In this document: positions 8,990 through 18,097 of the stretch, in pieces
Numbering within the stretch: the stretch's first letter is position 1
How the letters are laid out: every line of letters begins with the position of its first letter
Origin: Reyranella sp.
GTDB lineage: Bacteria; Pseudomonadota; Alphaproteobacteria; Reyranellales; Reyranellaceae
Direction: 5' to 3'
DNA: 64,000 nt
Assembly: GCF_030651995.1 (NCBI RefSeq)
Contig: NZ_JAUSBN010000022.1
Span: forward strand, 58,574 to 122,573
The notes under the pieces: generated by a model
The model's input: only the letters and a program-made list of their open reading frames with translations
Database searches by the model: none
What the model was told of the DNA's origin: nothing
Position numbers and translations under genes: made by a program

Positions 8990-11325
8990 TGGATTTCTTC
9001 AGGCGTTTCACGTTCCTCGTCTGCGCTCCGGCCTTCGACGCCGACGATCTCGAGGGCCACAGGCTCGGCGAGATCACGGTTTCCATCGAGAAGATGGGCT
9101 TCCAGGTCGTGCGGGCCCGCCGCATCGAGGATGCCGAGATGGTCGTCCAGACCGACGCCGCCATCGGCTGCATGGTCGTGGACTGGGGCAAGAAGGGCCT
9201 CGACGGCAAGGCCGCCGCGATGATCAACATGATGCGGCGGCGCGGTCTGGAGATGCCGATCGTCCTCCTCGTGCGCCGAAAGCGGCTGGAGGACATCCCC
9301 GTCGAGGTGATGGACTACATCGACGGCTACATCTTCCTCTCCGAGGAGACGCCGGAGTTCATCGCCAAGAACCTGGTGAGCCGGCTCAAGCAATATGCCG
9401 AGACCCTGAAGACCCCGTTCTTCGGCGAGCTGGTCGACTACGCCGAGGAAGGCAACCAGCTCTGGACCTGCCCCGGCCACAATGGCGGCATCTTCTACAA
9501 CAGGAGCCCGATCGGCCGGATCTTCGTCGAGCATCTGGGCGAGGCGGTGTTCCGCGACGACCTGGACAATTCGGTGCTCGATCTCGGCGACCTGCTGGTC
9601 CACGAGGGCCCGGCGCTGAAGGCACAGAAGGAAGCGGCCGTCATCTTCGGCGCCGAGAAGACCTACTTCGTCCTGAACGGCACCTCCTCGTCCAACAAGA
9701 TCGTGCTGCAGGCGCTGGTCGCGGAGGGCGATCTCGTGCTGTTCGACCGCAACAACCACAAGGCCGCCCATCACGGCGCCCTGTTCCTCGGCAACGGCAT
9801 TCCGATCTATCTCGAGACCGACCGCAACGCGCATGGGCTGATCGGCCCGATCTTCCACGAGGCACTCGACGAGAAAGCCATCCGTGAGAAGATCCGCACC
9901 AACCCGCTGGTCGCCGACAAGGACGCATGGAAGCGCGAGCGGCCGTTCCGTGTCGCCGTCATCGAGCAGTGCACCTACGACGGCACGATCAACGACGCAC
10001 GCCTGATCGTCGAGAAGATCGGCCATCTCTGCGACTACATCCTGTTCGACGAGGCCTGGGCGGGCTTCATGAAGTTCCACCCGCTCTATGCCGGCCGCTT
10101 CGCCATGGGGCTCACCGACCTCGGCCCCGACAGTCCCGGCATCATCGCCACCCAGTCGGCGCACAAGCAGCTCGCCAGCTTCAGCCAGGCCTCGCAGATC
10201 CACGTCAAGGATCGCCACATCAAGGGCCAGCGCCGCCGCATCGAGCATCGCCGCTTCAACGAATTCTTCATGCTGCACGCCTCGACCTCGCCCTTCTATC
10301 CGATCTTCGCCTCGCTCGACGTCGGCGCGCAGATGATGAAGGGGCGTTCGGGCGAGGTGTTGTGGGACGACACCATCCGGCTGGGCATCGAGATCCGCAA
10401 GAAGATGCGCGCCATCCGCCGCGAGTTCGAGGACAAGGAGCGCGACGTGGCGCGACGCTGGTTCTTCGAGCCCTTCGTGCCCAATCGCGTCACGGTGGGC
10501 GGCCGCGAGCAGGCCTGGGAGGACGTCCCGACCGACGACCTCGCCATCGACGCGCGCTATTGGGAGCTGGCGCCCGATGCGCATTGGCACGGCTTCAAGC
10601 ACGTGGCGCCGGGCTATGCGATCACCGATCCCAACAAGCTGGTCGTGCTGACGCCAGGGTTCGATCGCGAGACCGGGCTCTATGCGGGTCACGGTATCCC
10701 CGCGCCCGTGGTCGCGCAGTATCTGCGCGAGAACCAGATCGTCCCGGAAAAGAACGACCTCAACTCGCTGCTGTTCCTGATGACTCCCGGAGTCGAATCG
10801 AGCAAGGCCGGCACCCTGCTGAGTGCGTTCGTGATCTTCAAACGGCTGCACGACGAGAATGCACGGTTGGAAGACGTCATCGGCGAGTTCGTTCGCAAGC
10901 GGCCGGCCCGCTATGCCGGGATGCGGCTGCGCGATCTCTGCGCCGAGATGCACGCCTTCTTTCGCGAGAGCAACGTCAGCCTGATGCAGCGTGCGCAGTT
11001 CATGCCCGAGCACCTGCCCGAGCCGGCGATGCCCCCGCACGTGGCGGTCCGCGAGCTGGTACGCAACAATGTCGACTATGTGCCGATCGAAGAGGCGGTC
11101 GGCCGCATCGCCACCACCATGTTCGTGGTCTATCCGCCGGGCATCGCCAGCATCGTGCCCGGCGAGAGACTCGACGAACGGGCCAAGCCGATGCTCGACT
11201 ACCTGCTCATGTTCCAGAAGAGCGCCAACCTGTTCCCCGGCTTCGACGTCGAGATCCAGGGTATCTATCGCGAGATCGACAAGGACGGCCGCGTGCGCTT
11301 CTACACCTACGTGGTGCGCGAGTAG
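8989..11325 (+). CDS. Orn/Lys/Arg decarboxylase, inducible PLP fold-type I
   Basis: 778 residues, the full length of bacterial biodegradative decarboxylases (SpeF/CadA/AdiA). An N-terminal CheY-like wing domain (about 1-135) precedes the aspartate-aminotransferase-fold core. The PLP lysine is K393 in ATQSAHKQLASF, with the cofactor-binding NGTSSSNK and the FDEAWAGF aspartate. The C-terminal domain starts near residue 640. The enzyme consumes a proton while making putrescine, cadaverine or agmatine; which amino acid is used cannot be read by eye. It overlaps ppk2 by one base upstream and the convergent GNAT gene by 19 bases downstream. Confidence 0.93.
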   Translation: MDFFRRFTFLVCAPAFDADDLEGHRLGEITVSIEKMGFQVVRARRIEDAEMVVQTDAAIGCMVVDWGKKGLDGKAAAMINMMRRRGLEMPIVLLVRRKRLEDIPVEVMDYIDGYIFLSEETPEFIAKNLVSRLKQYAETLKTPFFGELVDYAEEGNQLWTCPGHNGGIFYNRSPIGRIFVEHLGEAVFRDDLDNSVLDLGDLLVHEGPALKAQKEAAVIFGAEKTYFVLNGTSSSNKIVLQALVAEGDLVLFDRNNHKAAHHGALFLGNGIPIYLETDRNAHGLIGPIFHEALDEKAIREKIRTNPLVADKDAWKRERPFRVAVIEQCTYDGTINDARLIVEKIGHLCDYILFDEAWAGFMKFHPLYAGRFAMGLTDLGPDSPGIIATQSAHKQLASFSQASQIHVKDRHIKGQRRRIEHRRFNEFFMLHASTSPFYPIFASLDVGAQMMKGRSGEVLWDDTIRLGIEIRKKMRAIRREFEDKERDVARRWFFEPFVPNRVTVGGREQAWEDVPTDDLAIDARYWELAPDAHWHGFKHVAPGYAITDPNKLVVLTPGFDRETGLYAGHGIPAPVVAQYLRENQIVPEKNDLNSLLFLMTPGVESSKAGTLLSAFVIFKRLHDENARLEDVIGEFVRKRPARYAGMRLRDLCAEMHAFFRESNVSLMQRAQFMPEHLPEPAMPPHVAVRELVRNNVDYVPIEEAVGRIATTMFVVYPPGIASIVPGERLDERAKPMLDYLLMFQKSANLFPGFDVEIQGIYREIDKDGRVRFYTYVVRE

Positions 11326-11891
11326 GCGATCTCGACCGGCGGCGTGCTGGCGCCCGCGCCGATGGCGCGCTGCATCAGCACGCTGTCGGCCCACTTGCCG
11401 TACTTGAAACCGACGCCCTCGAGGAGGCCGACCCGGCGAAAGCCGTGGGCCTCGTGCAGGCTGAGCGACGCGACGTTGTCGGCGTCGACATAGGCGAACA
11501 TCTGACGATAGCCCGCGCCGGCGCAGGCCTCGATCAGCGCCGGCAGGAGCAGACGGCCGATCCCCGTCGAGACATGGTCGGGATGCACGTAGATCGAGTG
11601 CTTCACGGCATAGCGATAGGCCGGGCGCTTGCGGAACGGCACGGCGTAGGCATAGCCCACGATCACCCCGTCACGCTCCGCCGCGAGGTGCGGCAGCCGG
11701 CGCCGCAGCATGTTCTTGCGCCGCCGCTTGATGTCGTCCGTCTGCGTCGGTTCGATATCGACGTCGCCCACGCCCCGCGTGATGTGGTGCGTATAGATCG
11801 CAATCATGGCCGCCACGTCGTTTTCGGTCGACGGCCGTACCACGACCGCGCCGCGCGGCTTGTCGAGCAGGGACTCGCTCGTCACTGACAT
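11307..11891 (-). CDS. GNAT N-acetyltransferase, phosphinothricin acetyltransferase-like
   Basis: 194 residues from the ATG at 11891, chosen because GGAGGAGG lies 8 bases upstream. A longer frame from 11927 has no such site. The acetyl-CoA binding region is seen as HSIYVHPDHVSTGIGRLLL, with the pat/bar-like AYVDADNVASLSLHEAHGFRRVG near the C-terminus. Family members acetylate phosphinothricin, methionine sulfoximine or related small amines. The last 19 bases overlap the 3' end of the convergent decarboxylase gene. Substrate unknown. Confidence 0.88.
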   Translation of the reverse strand: MSVTSESLLDKPRGAVVVRPSTENDVAAMIAIYTHHITRGVGDVDIEPTQTDDIKRRRKNMLRRRLPHLAAERDGVIVGYAYAVPFRKRPAYRYAVKHSIYVHPDHVSTGIGRLLLPALIEACAGAGYRQMFAYVDADNVASLSLHEAHGFRRVGLLEGVGFKYGKWADSVLMQRAIGAGASTPPVEIAYSRTT

Positions 11892-11953
11892 CACCCGATC
11901 CTCCTCCGAGACGCCCGGATCAAACACGCCTCCATGACCGTTTCATGTCAGCC

Positions 11954-11993
11954 AAAAAAGAGGGCCCGGAGAGTTATTCACTCTCCAGGCCCC
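11954..11993 (-). terminator. intrinsic terminator of the LysR gene
   Basis: On the reverse strand a GC-rich hairpin (arms GGCCTGGAGAG and CTCTCCGGGCC around a short AT loop) is followed directly by TCTTTTTT. It lies about 110 bases after the LysR-type gene and just before the GNAT start region. Confidence 0.75.
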
Positions 11994-12104
11994 CAGACGC
12001 CCCCTCTAAACTTGCTGGTCGCCGCGGCGATGTCTCGAACCGCGTCCCGTCCATGCACGCGAAGATACGGGCCGGCGCGGCATCGGCACAGGGGGCCCTT
12101 GGTA

Positions 12105-12977
12105 TCAATTGTTGTGGTTTCGTAACGGTCCGGAAAAGCTGGCCCGCACATGATCGGCGAGGTCGCGTGCCGCAGGACCCAGACCCGGCGGTGCATAGAG
12201 GTTGATGCGGAACTCCGGCAGCACCGGCAGCCGGGCCTCGCGGCCCAGGATGACGAAGCGCTCGGGCACCGAGGAGCGCAGCAGCGGCGCCACCGCGAGG
12301 CCGGCTTCCAGCACGGCGTAGACCGGTTCCAGCCGGCTCACCTCGCAGACGGCGCGCCAGTCGCGCCGCGCCTTGCCCAGCGCCTCGACGGCGACAGGAC
12401 GGAAGACGCAGGTCGGTGCGCCCAACGACACCGGCAGAGGATCCTTGAGATGGGCGTCTCCGTCCGGCGCACCGACCCAGACCAGCCGGTCGGTGCGCAA
12501 CGTCTCGCCGTGGCGGCCGCACTCGGTCTCGGTCGTCATCGCGAGATCGACGCCGCCGGACTTCAGCTCCTCCCGGATCACGCGCGAATCCTCGCAGACG
12601 AGGCTGACGCGCACGCGCGGCTGCGCCTTGGCGAAGCGCCGCAGGATCGCGGGCACGAAGCTGCCGATGATGTCGTAGGGCACGCCGAAGCGGACCTCGC
12701 CCTCGAACTGCGGTGCGCGCATCGACGACCAGACCTCGTCGTTCAGCGCCAACAGGCGGCGCGCCTGTTCGAGCAACCGCTCGCCCGCCGGCGCCAGCAC
12801 CAGCCCGCGTCCCTGGCGCGTGAAGAGACGGCAGTCGAGCGCCTCCTCCAGCCGCTTGATCTGCTGGCTGGCGGCAGCCTGGCTCATGCCGAGCGCCGTC
12901 GCCGCGCGCGTGACGCCGCCCGCTTCGACGACGGTGAGGAAGGCGCGCAGCAACGCCATGTCGAGGTCCTTGCGCAT
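12105..12977 (-). CDS. LysR-type transcriptional regulator
   Basis: 290 residues from the ATG at 12977 (MRKDLDMALLRAF). The winged helix-turn-helix is ALLRAFLTVVEAGGVTRAATALGMSQAAASQQIKRLE at roughly residues 7-43, followed by the LysR effector domain (VRFGVPYDIIG, a type 2 periplasmic-like fold). The gene is divergent from the DapA-family gene at 13058 with 80 bases between starts. By the usual LysR arrangement it probably regulates that gene and itself. A terminator follows at 11954-11993. Effector unknown. Confidence 0.9.
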   Translation of the reverse strand: MRKDLDMALLRAFLTVVEAGGVTRAATALGMSQAAASQQIKRLEEALDCRLFTRQGRGLVLAPAGERLLEQARRLLALNDEVWSSMRAPQFEGEVRFGVPYDIIGSFVPAILRRFAKAQPRVRVSLVCEDSRVIREELKSGGVDLAMTTETECGRHGETLRTDRLVWVGAPDGDAHLKDPLPVSLGAPTCVFRPVAVEALGKARRDWRAVCEVSRLEPVYAVLEAGLAVAPLLRSSVPERFVILGREARLPVLPEFRINLYAPPGLGPAARDLADHVRASFSGPLRNHNN

Positions 12978-13057
12978 CCCATAACATAAGCATTTACGAA
13001 CGATATTATCCAAAACATTCGTTTCTATTATTCATTGGCGGACCGTAACGTGGCGCC
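12978..13057. promoter_or_regulatory. divergent promoter region between LysR gene and dapA-like gene
   Basis: This 80-bp stretch is clearly AT-richer than its surroundings and must hold both promoters. An imperfect dyad is visible, AACGA at 12999-13003 and TCGTT at 13019-13023, separated by 15 bases, which could be part of a LysR-type site. The arms are short, so this is only a candidate. Confidence 0.35.
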
Positions 13058-13945
13058 ATGACCACCAGGATTTCAGGCCTCTGGCTGCCGCTCATCACGC
13101 CGTTCAAGGACGGCGCCATCGATTTCGCGAGCTACGACCGGCTGGTGAACCACTACATCGCCAAAGGCGTCGACGGGCTGCTGCCGCTCGGCACGACGGG
13201 GGAATCGCCGGCGCTCGACGAGGACGAGACTGCCGCCGTCATCGAGCGCACGCTGGCGGTCGCCGACGGAAGGGTGCCGGTGTTTGCCGGTATCGGCGGC
13301 AACGCCACGGCCAAGGTCGAGAAGGAGCTGAAGCGGCTCCGCCACCTGCCGATCGCCGGCATCCTCTCGGTGTGCCCCTACTACAACCGGCCGAGCCAGG
13401 ACGGGCTGATCGCGCACTTCCGGCGCATCGCCGCCGCCACCGACCGCGACGTCGTGATCTACAACATCCCCTATCGCACGGCGGTCAATCTATCGAACGA
13501 CTCGCTGCTCGAACTGGCGGAGGTGCCGAACATCGTGGGCGTGAAGGACAGTTCGGGCAGCGTCGAGCAGTCGCTCGAACTGCTGCGCCGCAAGCCGGCC
13601 GATTTCGCCGTCCTGACCGGCGAGGATGCGCTGTTCTTCACCATGCGCGCCAACGGCGCGGAGGGCGGCATCCTGGCGGCGAGCCATCTCATGACGGAAG
13701 GCTTCGTCGAGGTCGAGCGCTGCTTCGCCGACGACGACCTCGCCGGCGCGCGGGCCGCCTGGGCGCCGCTCGCCCGGTTCGTGCCGATGCTGTTCGCCGA
13801 AGCCAACCCGATGCCGATCAAGCATCTCCTGTGGCGTCAGGGGCTGATCGCCTCGCCCGAATGCCGCCTGCCGCTCACGAAGATTTCCGACGGGCTGGCC
13901 CGCCGGCTCGACGCGGTGTTTGCCGACAGGAAGGCGGCAGCCTAG
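13058..13945 (+). CDS. DapA-family (dihydrodipicolinate synthase/N-acetylneuraminate lyase) aldolase
   Basis: 295 residues of class I aldolase. GTTGES at 45-50 is the carboxylate-binding loop, Y135 in YNIPYR is the conserved Tyr, and the Schiff-base lysine is K163 in VGVKDSSG. R140 (of YNIPYR) matches the Arg of authentic DHDPS that binds aspartate semialdehyde. However, its placement opposite a LysR regulator rather than near other lysine genes makes a catabolic pyruvate-dependent aldolase equally possible. The last 4 bases overlap the convergent mscL gene. Confidence 0.88.
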   Translation: MTTRISGLWLPLITPFKDGAIDFASYDRLVNHYIAKGVDGLLPLGTTGESPALDEDETAAVIERTLAVADGRVPVFAGIGGNATAKVEKELKRLRHLPIAGILSVCPYYNRPSQDGLIAHFRRIAAATDRDVVIYNIPYRTAVNLSNDSLLELAEVPNIVGVKDSSGSVEQSLELLRRKPADFAVLTGEDALFFTMRANGAEGGILAASHLMTEGFVEVERCFADDDLAGARAAWAPLARFVPMLFAEANPMPIKHLLWRQGLIASPECRLPLTKISDGLARRLDAVFADRKAAA

Positions 13946-14364
13946 CCGCGCGCCTTCAGCAGATCGCGGATCTCCGTCAGCAGCTCCTGCTCCTTGGTCG
14001 GCGGCGCCGGCGGCGGCGGTGCCGCCTGCTCCTGCCTGACCACGCGGTTCATGCCCTTGATCACCATGAAGAGGACCCAGGCGATGATCAGGAAGTTCAC
14101 CGTCACCGTCAGGAACGTGCCGTAGCCCAGCGTCGCGCCGGCCTTCTTGGCCGCATCGTAGGTCGCGGCCTGGCTGGCCGCGGGCGTGAGACCGATGAAG
14201 TAGTTGGTGAAGTCCAGTCCGCCCGCGATGCGGCCGATGATCGGCATGATGATGTCACCGACCAGCGAGTCGATGATCTTGCTGAAGGCGGCGCCGATGA
14301 TCACGCCGATGGCGAGATCCACGACATTGCCGCGCATCGCGAACTTCTTGAATTCCTGAAGCAT
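13942..14364 (-). CDS. mscL: large-conductance mechanosensitive channel MscL
   Basis: 140 residues. The first helix contains the diagnostic [16 protein letters not shown] (residues 12-27) and is followed by the second transmembrane helix near [19 protein letters not shown] proline-rich linker (APPPPAPP) precedes the C-terminal cytoplasmic helix ([17 protein letters not shown]). It forms a pentameric inner-membrane safety valve opened by membrane tension during osmotic downshock. It ends inside the last codons of the convergent DapA-family gene. The AEC transporter gene lies upstream on the same strand, 22 bases away. Confidence 0.97.
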   Translation of the reverse strand: MLQEFKKFAMRGNVVDLAIGVIIGAAFSKIIDSLVGDIIMPIIGRIAGGLDFTNYFIGLTPAASQAATYDAAKKAGATLGYGTFLTVTVNFLIIAWVLFMVIKGMNRVVRQEQAAPPPPAPPTKEQELLTEIRDLLKARG

Positions 14365-14386
14365 GCCTCTTCTCCCCTTATCGTCG

Positions 14387-15325
14387 TCAGGTCACGCGCA
14401 GCCAGACCAGCAAAGCAGAAACCGTCACCACCGAGAAGGCCGTCGACAGCAGAACGGAGGCGGTGTTCTGCTCGACCGACACATCGAACTGCTTGGCCAG
14501 CACGAAGGCGTTGGCGGCGGTCGGCAGTGAGGCCATCAGCAGCGCCACCTTGCCCGCAATCGACTCGATCGGCACGAAAAATGGCAGGATCAGCAACGCC
14601 GCCAGCGGCTGCAGCAGGAGCTTGATCAAGGTGGCGAGGCCCGCCTCGGCGAGACCGCTCTTGATCGACTTGTCCGACAGGAACAGGCCGATGGCGAACA
14701 GCGCGCAGGGCGCGGCCGCGGCGCCCATGAGGTCGAGCCACTTCTCGACCGGGACCGGGATGGGCAGGCCGACCCATGAGGCCGCGATGCCCAGCGCGAT
14801 CGAGACCGGCAACGGATTGCGCGCCACGTTGAAGGCGGCACGCAGGAAGGTCCGCACCGGACCGTGCCCCGCCGCGACTTCGAGCTCGATCAGCATGACG
14901 CCGAACACCATGGAGACGACGGCCGTCACGATCACCGTGAGCATGGCCGGCGGCAGTCCCTGCTCGCCGAAGGCCGCCAGGCAGAGCGGCACGCCCATGT
15001 AGCCGACGTTGCCCCACGAGGCGGCGATTCCCTGCAGGCTCATGGCGGCAAGACCGCCCCGCGAAACCAGGCGCGTCGTGATCATGCCGACGATGAAGGT
15101 CGCGACCACGGCGATGCCGAAGCCCGCCATGAGGCTCGGATCGAGCACGGCGGCCACCGGCGTGCGCGCCAGGGTCCCGAAGAACAGGACCGGCAGGGCG
15201 AAGTAGCTCACGAAGGCGTTGAGCGCGGTGGTCGCCTCCGGCCCCAGGATACGCCAGCGGCCGGCCAGGAAGCCCGCCAGGATGACGCCGAAGATCGGCA
15301 GGGCGACGTTGAAAATGGCCTGCAC
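14387..15325 (-). CDS. AEC (auxin efflux carrier) family transporter
   Basis: 312 residues, almost entirely hydrophobic with about ten membrane segments in two repeats. The start is [22 protein letters not shown], and the internal break sits at the charged stretch around residues 130-140. The family includes bacterial exporters or antiporters of carboxylates such as malate/malonate. Family members often carry conserved Asn/Pro in the crossover helices; [10 protein letters not shown] here fits. It is upstream of mscL on the same strand. Substrate not deducible. Confidence 0.88.
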   Translation of the reverse strand: MQAIFNVALPIFGVILAGFLAGRWRILGPEATTALNAFVSYFALPVLFFGTLARTPVAAVLDPSLMAGFGIAVVATFIVGMITTRLVSRGGLAAMSLQGIAASWGNVGYMGVPLCLAAFGEQGLPPAMLTVIVTAVVSMVFGVMLIELEVAAGHGPVRTFLRAAFNVARNPLPVSIALGIAASWVGLPIPVPVEKWLDLMGAAAAPCALFAIGLFLSDKSIKSGLAEAGLATLIKLLLQPLAALLILPFFVPIESIAGKVALLMASLPTAANAFVLAKQFDVSVEQNTASVLLSTAFSVVTVSALLVWLRVT

Positions 15326-15452
15326 GGCGCGTCCGATTGCAGTTGCACTAACCTATTAAGAATTTGACATAAATACCATAAATCCCATAGCATTTTAGAG
15401 ATATAGCGAGGCCGTGTTCGTTCCCTCATCGCAAGCGGCCCGGGAGAATTTC

Positions 15453-15812
15453 ATGCGTCTTTTGATCGCCGGCATGGCCGCCCTGGCAGCGGTCGCCTTT
15501 GCCGCCCCGTCCTTCGCGCAGGATGAGACCCTGCCTGCGCCGACCACCGCCCCCACAGCCAAGCCGAAGGCGGCCACGACCGCCTCCTGCAACAAGATCA
15601 AGAGCAGCTCGCAGCGCAGCGCCTGCCTGAAGAAGGTCCAGGTCGCGAAGGCGCCGAAGAAGAAGACGAAGAAAACCACCACCACCCCGGCCGCTCCGAA
15701 GTCGCCTGAAATGGGCCAGCTGCAGTCGACGCCGCCGGCTGTTCCGGCACCGTCGGCCAGCCCGTCCTCCGGCCCGGTCACCGTTCCGCCGCTGCCGTCC
15801 AAGACGATTTAA
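15453..15812 (+). CDS. small secreted Lys/Thr/Pro-rich protein
   Basis: 119 residues from the ATG at 15453, preceded by CGGGAGA. A signal peptide (MRLLIAGMAALAAVAFAAPSFA-Q) is clear. The mature chain is low complexity, with two cysteines in SCNKIKSSSQRSACLKKV at about 51-68, a run of lysines (KAPKKKTKKTTTT), then a Pro/Ser/Ala tail. I do not recognise a domain. The cationic middle and proline-rich tail suggest an extended cell-envelope protein, which is inference. Confidence 0.65.
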   Translation: MRLLIAGMAALAAVAFAAPSFAQDETLPAPTTAPTAKPKAATTASCNKIKSSSQRSACLKKVQVAKAPKKKTKKTTTTPAAPKSPEMGQLQSTPPAVPAPSASPSSGPVTVPPLPSKTI

Positions 15813-15818
15813 GTTGAG

Positions 15819-15840
15819 GCACGGTTCGGCAGAACCGCGC
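15819..15840 (+). terminator. possible weak terminator hairpin
   Basis: CGGTTC (15822-15827) pairs with GAACCG (15832-15837) around a GGCA loop, extended by two outer G-C pairs after a mismatch. It lies right after the small secreted protein gene. No run of T follows, so termination activity is doubtful. Confidence 0.35.
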
Positions 15841-15875
15841 TAGTCTCCGCTCTCCCCAAAACCCGGGAGAGCGAC

Positions 15876-16739
15876 ATGGCCCATTCGGCCAACCTGATCA
15901 CGACAGACGATCTCGCACGCCAGCTCGGCGCGCCGGCGCTTCGCGTCTTCGACTGCACCACCTACCTGAAGCCCGGACCAGACGGCCGCTACATCGCCGA
16001 GAGCGGTCGCGCCAACTACGACAAGGGTCACATCCCGGGCGCGGCCTACCTCGACCTCCAGGCCGATCTCTCCGACAAGACATCGAAACTCCGCTTCACC
16101 CTGCCGTCGCTGGAAGAGCTCACCCGGGCCTTCGCGGCCAAGGGCATCGGCCACGGCACATTTGTCGTTCTCTACAGCCATGCCTCGCCGGTCTGGGCGA
16201 GCCGCATCTGGTGGATGTTGCGCGCCGTCGGCTTCGACGAGGTCGCGATCCTCGATGGCGGCCTCGACAAGTGGAAGGCCGAAGGCCGCCCGCTTTCGAC
16301 CGAGCCCGCCAGCCATCCGCCGGCCACGCTGTCGCTGCGCGGGCGTCCGGAGATCTTCGTCGGCAAGGACGCGATCAAGGGCGCCATCGGCGATGCCTCG
16401 ACGCTGACCCTCAACGCCCTCAGTCACGACCAGCACACCGGCGCCGGCGGCGTGGTCTATGGCCGCGCCGGCCGTATCGCCGGCTCGTCCTGCGTGCCGG
16501 CCGCCAGCCTGTTTGGGGCAGACAAGGCGCTGAAGCCGATCGCCGATCTGCGTGCGGCCTTCGAAGGCGTGGGCGCCGCGCCGGACAAGCGCGTGCTGGT
16601 CTATTGCGGTGGCGGCATTGCCGCCACGCTCGACGCGTTCGTCCTCACCGCACTCTTGGGTCACAGGAACGTCTCGGTGTACGACAATTCCATGCAGGAA
16701 TGGGCGAACGATGCCAGCCTGCCGATGGAAACAGGCTGA
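15876..16739 (+). CDS. two-domain rhodanese sulfurtransferase (SseA-like)
   Basis: 287 residues with two rhodanese modules. The N-terminal inactive one includes RANYDKGHIPGAAYLDL (45-61) and ILDGGLDKWK (125-134). The C-terminal one carries the active loop C244-GGGIAA. The usual thiosulfate or mercaptopyruvate sulfurtransferase loops are CRxGxx or CGSGVT; the CGGGIA loop here is closer to the latter group. It moves a sulfane sulfur to thiol or cyanide acceptors in the cytoplasm. It is followed 13 bases later by a DUF1330 gene on the same strand. Confidence 0.9.
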   Translation: MAHSANLITTDDLARQLGAPALRVFDCTTYLKPGPDGRYIAESGRANYDKGHIPGAAYLDLQADLSDKTSKLRFTLPSLEELTRAFAAKGIGHGTFVVLYSHASPVWASRIWWMLRAVGFDEVAILDGGLDKWKAEGRPLSTEPASHPPATLSLRGRPEIFVGKDAIKGAIGDASTLTLNALSHDQHTGAGGVVYGRAGRIAGSSCVPAASLFGADKALKPIADLRAAFEGVGAAPDKRVLVYCGGGIAATLDAFVLTALLGHRNVSVYDNSMQEWANDASLPMETG

Positions 16740-16752
16740 TGGGAGACGCGAC

Positions 16753-17046
16753 ATGACCGCCTACTTGATTGCCGAAGTCGAGACCACCGACGAGGCCCTG
16801 ATGGCCGAATACCGCAAGCACACGCCGGGCTTGGTCGCCAAGTTCGGCGGCCGGTTCGTCGTGCGCGGCGGCAAGACCAAGACGCTGGAGGGCGGCTGGG
16901 CCCCCTCGCGCGTGATCGTGTTGGAGTTCCCCGACTTCGCCACCGCGGAACGCTTCTACGATTCGGAAGAATACAAGCCGGTGCTGGCGATGCGACTCAA
17001 GGCCGGCAAGTCGAAGGCAATCCTGGTCGACGGCTATGGTGGCTAA
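16753..17046 (+). CDS. DUF1330 family protein
   Basis: 97 residues from the ATG at 16753, preceded by GGGAGACG. It matches the DUF1330 ferredoxin-like dimeric alpha/beta barrel pattern: TAYLIAEVETTDEALMAEYRKHTP, FGGRFVVRGGKTKTLEG, RVIVLEFPDFATAERFYDSEEYKP. Function in this family is not established; it resembles small dimeric enzymes of the ABM type. The 3' end overlaps the next gene by 11 bases, so the rhodanese, this gene and the next probably form an operon. Confidence 0.93.
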   Translation: MTAYLIAEVETTDEALMAEYRKHTPGLVAKFGGRFVVRGGKTKTLEGGWAPSRVIVLEFPDFATAERFYDSEEYKPVLAMRLKAGKSKAILVDGYGG

Positions 17047-18097
17047 TGAGGCCGCCTACCGGGCGGTCGGCACGCTCTACAACGCGCTGATGACCGGCTT
17101 GGTCATCAGTCTCGTGTCGCGACGCGGCAGCGACACGGCACGCGAATACATCTTCCGCCACTTCCGCCGGCAGCATCTCGACAAGTTCCTGCCCGGCCTT
17201 CAGAAGCTCGGCATCGCAGGCGAGAAGGACGCGCCAGCCTGCGCGCTCTACCACTATCACTCCAACGCGCTTGGGGGCGTGAAGACCGGCTACCTGCGCG
17301 AGAGCGACACCAAGGCGTGGGTGCGCTATCCGCCGCCGCGCTGGATGTGGAAGGGCACCGCCATCGCCGCCGTGCCGCACGACGTATCGGCGGCCTTCCT
17401 GCACGCCTGGCACGGCCACAACGGCGTCTCGCTCAAGAATCCGGGCCTCGGCTTCGTCTGCACGGGCATGACGGTCGACGGCAAACCCGGCCTCGAAGGG
17501 TACTACTACGACTACGGCCGTCCCCTGAAGGAGGAGGAGCGCGTGCGCTTCGCCTACGACGAGGAGATGCCGCGCATCGACTGGAAGACCCAGCCGAAGC
17601 TGGAGACGGCGAACTGGCCCGAGGAGCGCCGGCTGCGCACCTTCCGCTCCTACGCGATGGGCTACGTGCAGACCATGCTCCCGGTGTTGCAGGACCAGCT
17701 CGGCGCGAAGGACGCACAGACCGAGATGGGCCGCGTGGCGCGACTGGTCGGCTTGCAGTTCCACGAGGAGACCGCGCGCGACCTCGACCTGCCGACCGAC
17801 GTCGAAACCGGCGATCTCGACAGCGCCCGGCTGTTCGCGCGCTGGCTGACGGCAATCCTCGCCGCCGAGGGCGAGGCGGTTTCATCCGAGGAGAAGGACG
17901 GCGCCGTCACCGTGCGCATGGACAGCTGGAAGCTGGCCCGGGAGCTTCAGCTTGCCGATCCCCTCGCCGGCTTCGACGCCTGGAACGAGCTGTGGCTCGG
18001 CGCCGCCGGCGCGCACGACCGCTTCCTCAAGGTCGAGACGAGCCGCAGCTATGGCGACAAGGGCTGGCAGGCGGCCTGGCGAATCGCGCCGAGATAG
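17036..18097 (+). CDS. conserved-looking protein of unknown function
   Basis: 353 residues, start overlapping the DUF1330 gene by 11 bases. I do not recognise the family. No signal peptide is present, and the only mildly hydrophobic stretch is near residues 10-25 (LYNALMTGLVISLVS). It is rich in aromatic and charged residues (YHYHSN, WVRYPPPRWMWKG, HAWHGHNG), which could form a metal or ligand site. Coding quality (GC3, regular spacing) is good. Its last 49 bases overlap the convergent Nudix gene. It may act with the DUF1330 protein, judged from overlap only. Confidence 0.8.
   Translation: MVANEAAYRAVGTLYNALMTGLVISLVSRRGSDTAREYIFRHFRRQHLDKFLPGLQKLGIAGEKDAPACALYHYHSNALGGVKTGYLRESDTKAWVRYPPPRWMWKGTAIAAVPHDVSAAFLHAWHGHNGVSLKNPGLGFVCTGMTVDGKPGLEGYYYDYGRPLKEEERVRFAYDEEMPRIDWKTQPKLETANWPEERRLRTFRSYAMGYVQTMLPVLQDQLGAKDAQTEMGRVARLVGLQFHEETARDLDLPTDVETGDLDSARLFARWLTAILAAEGEAVSSEEKDGAVTVRMDSWKLARELQLADPLAGFDAWNELWLGAAGAHDRFLKVETSRSYGDKGWQAAWRIAPR

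Noticed and set aside
8983..11394. 803-codon open frame antisense to the Orn/Lys/Arg decarboxylase
   Set aside because: It mirrors the sense gene's codon pattern in a GC-rich genome, its translation is rich in Asp/His/Arg/Leu without domains, and the sense strand codes for a complete, well-conserved enzyme.
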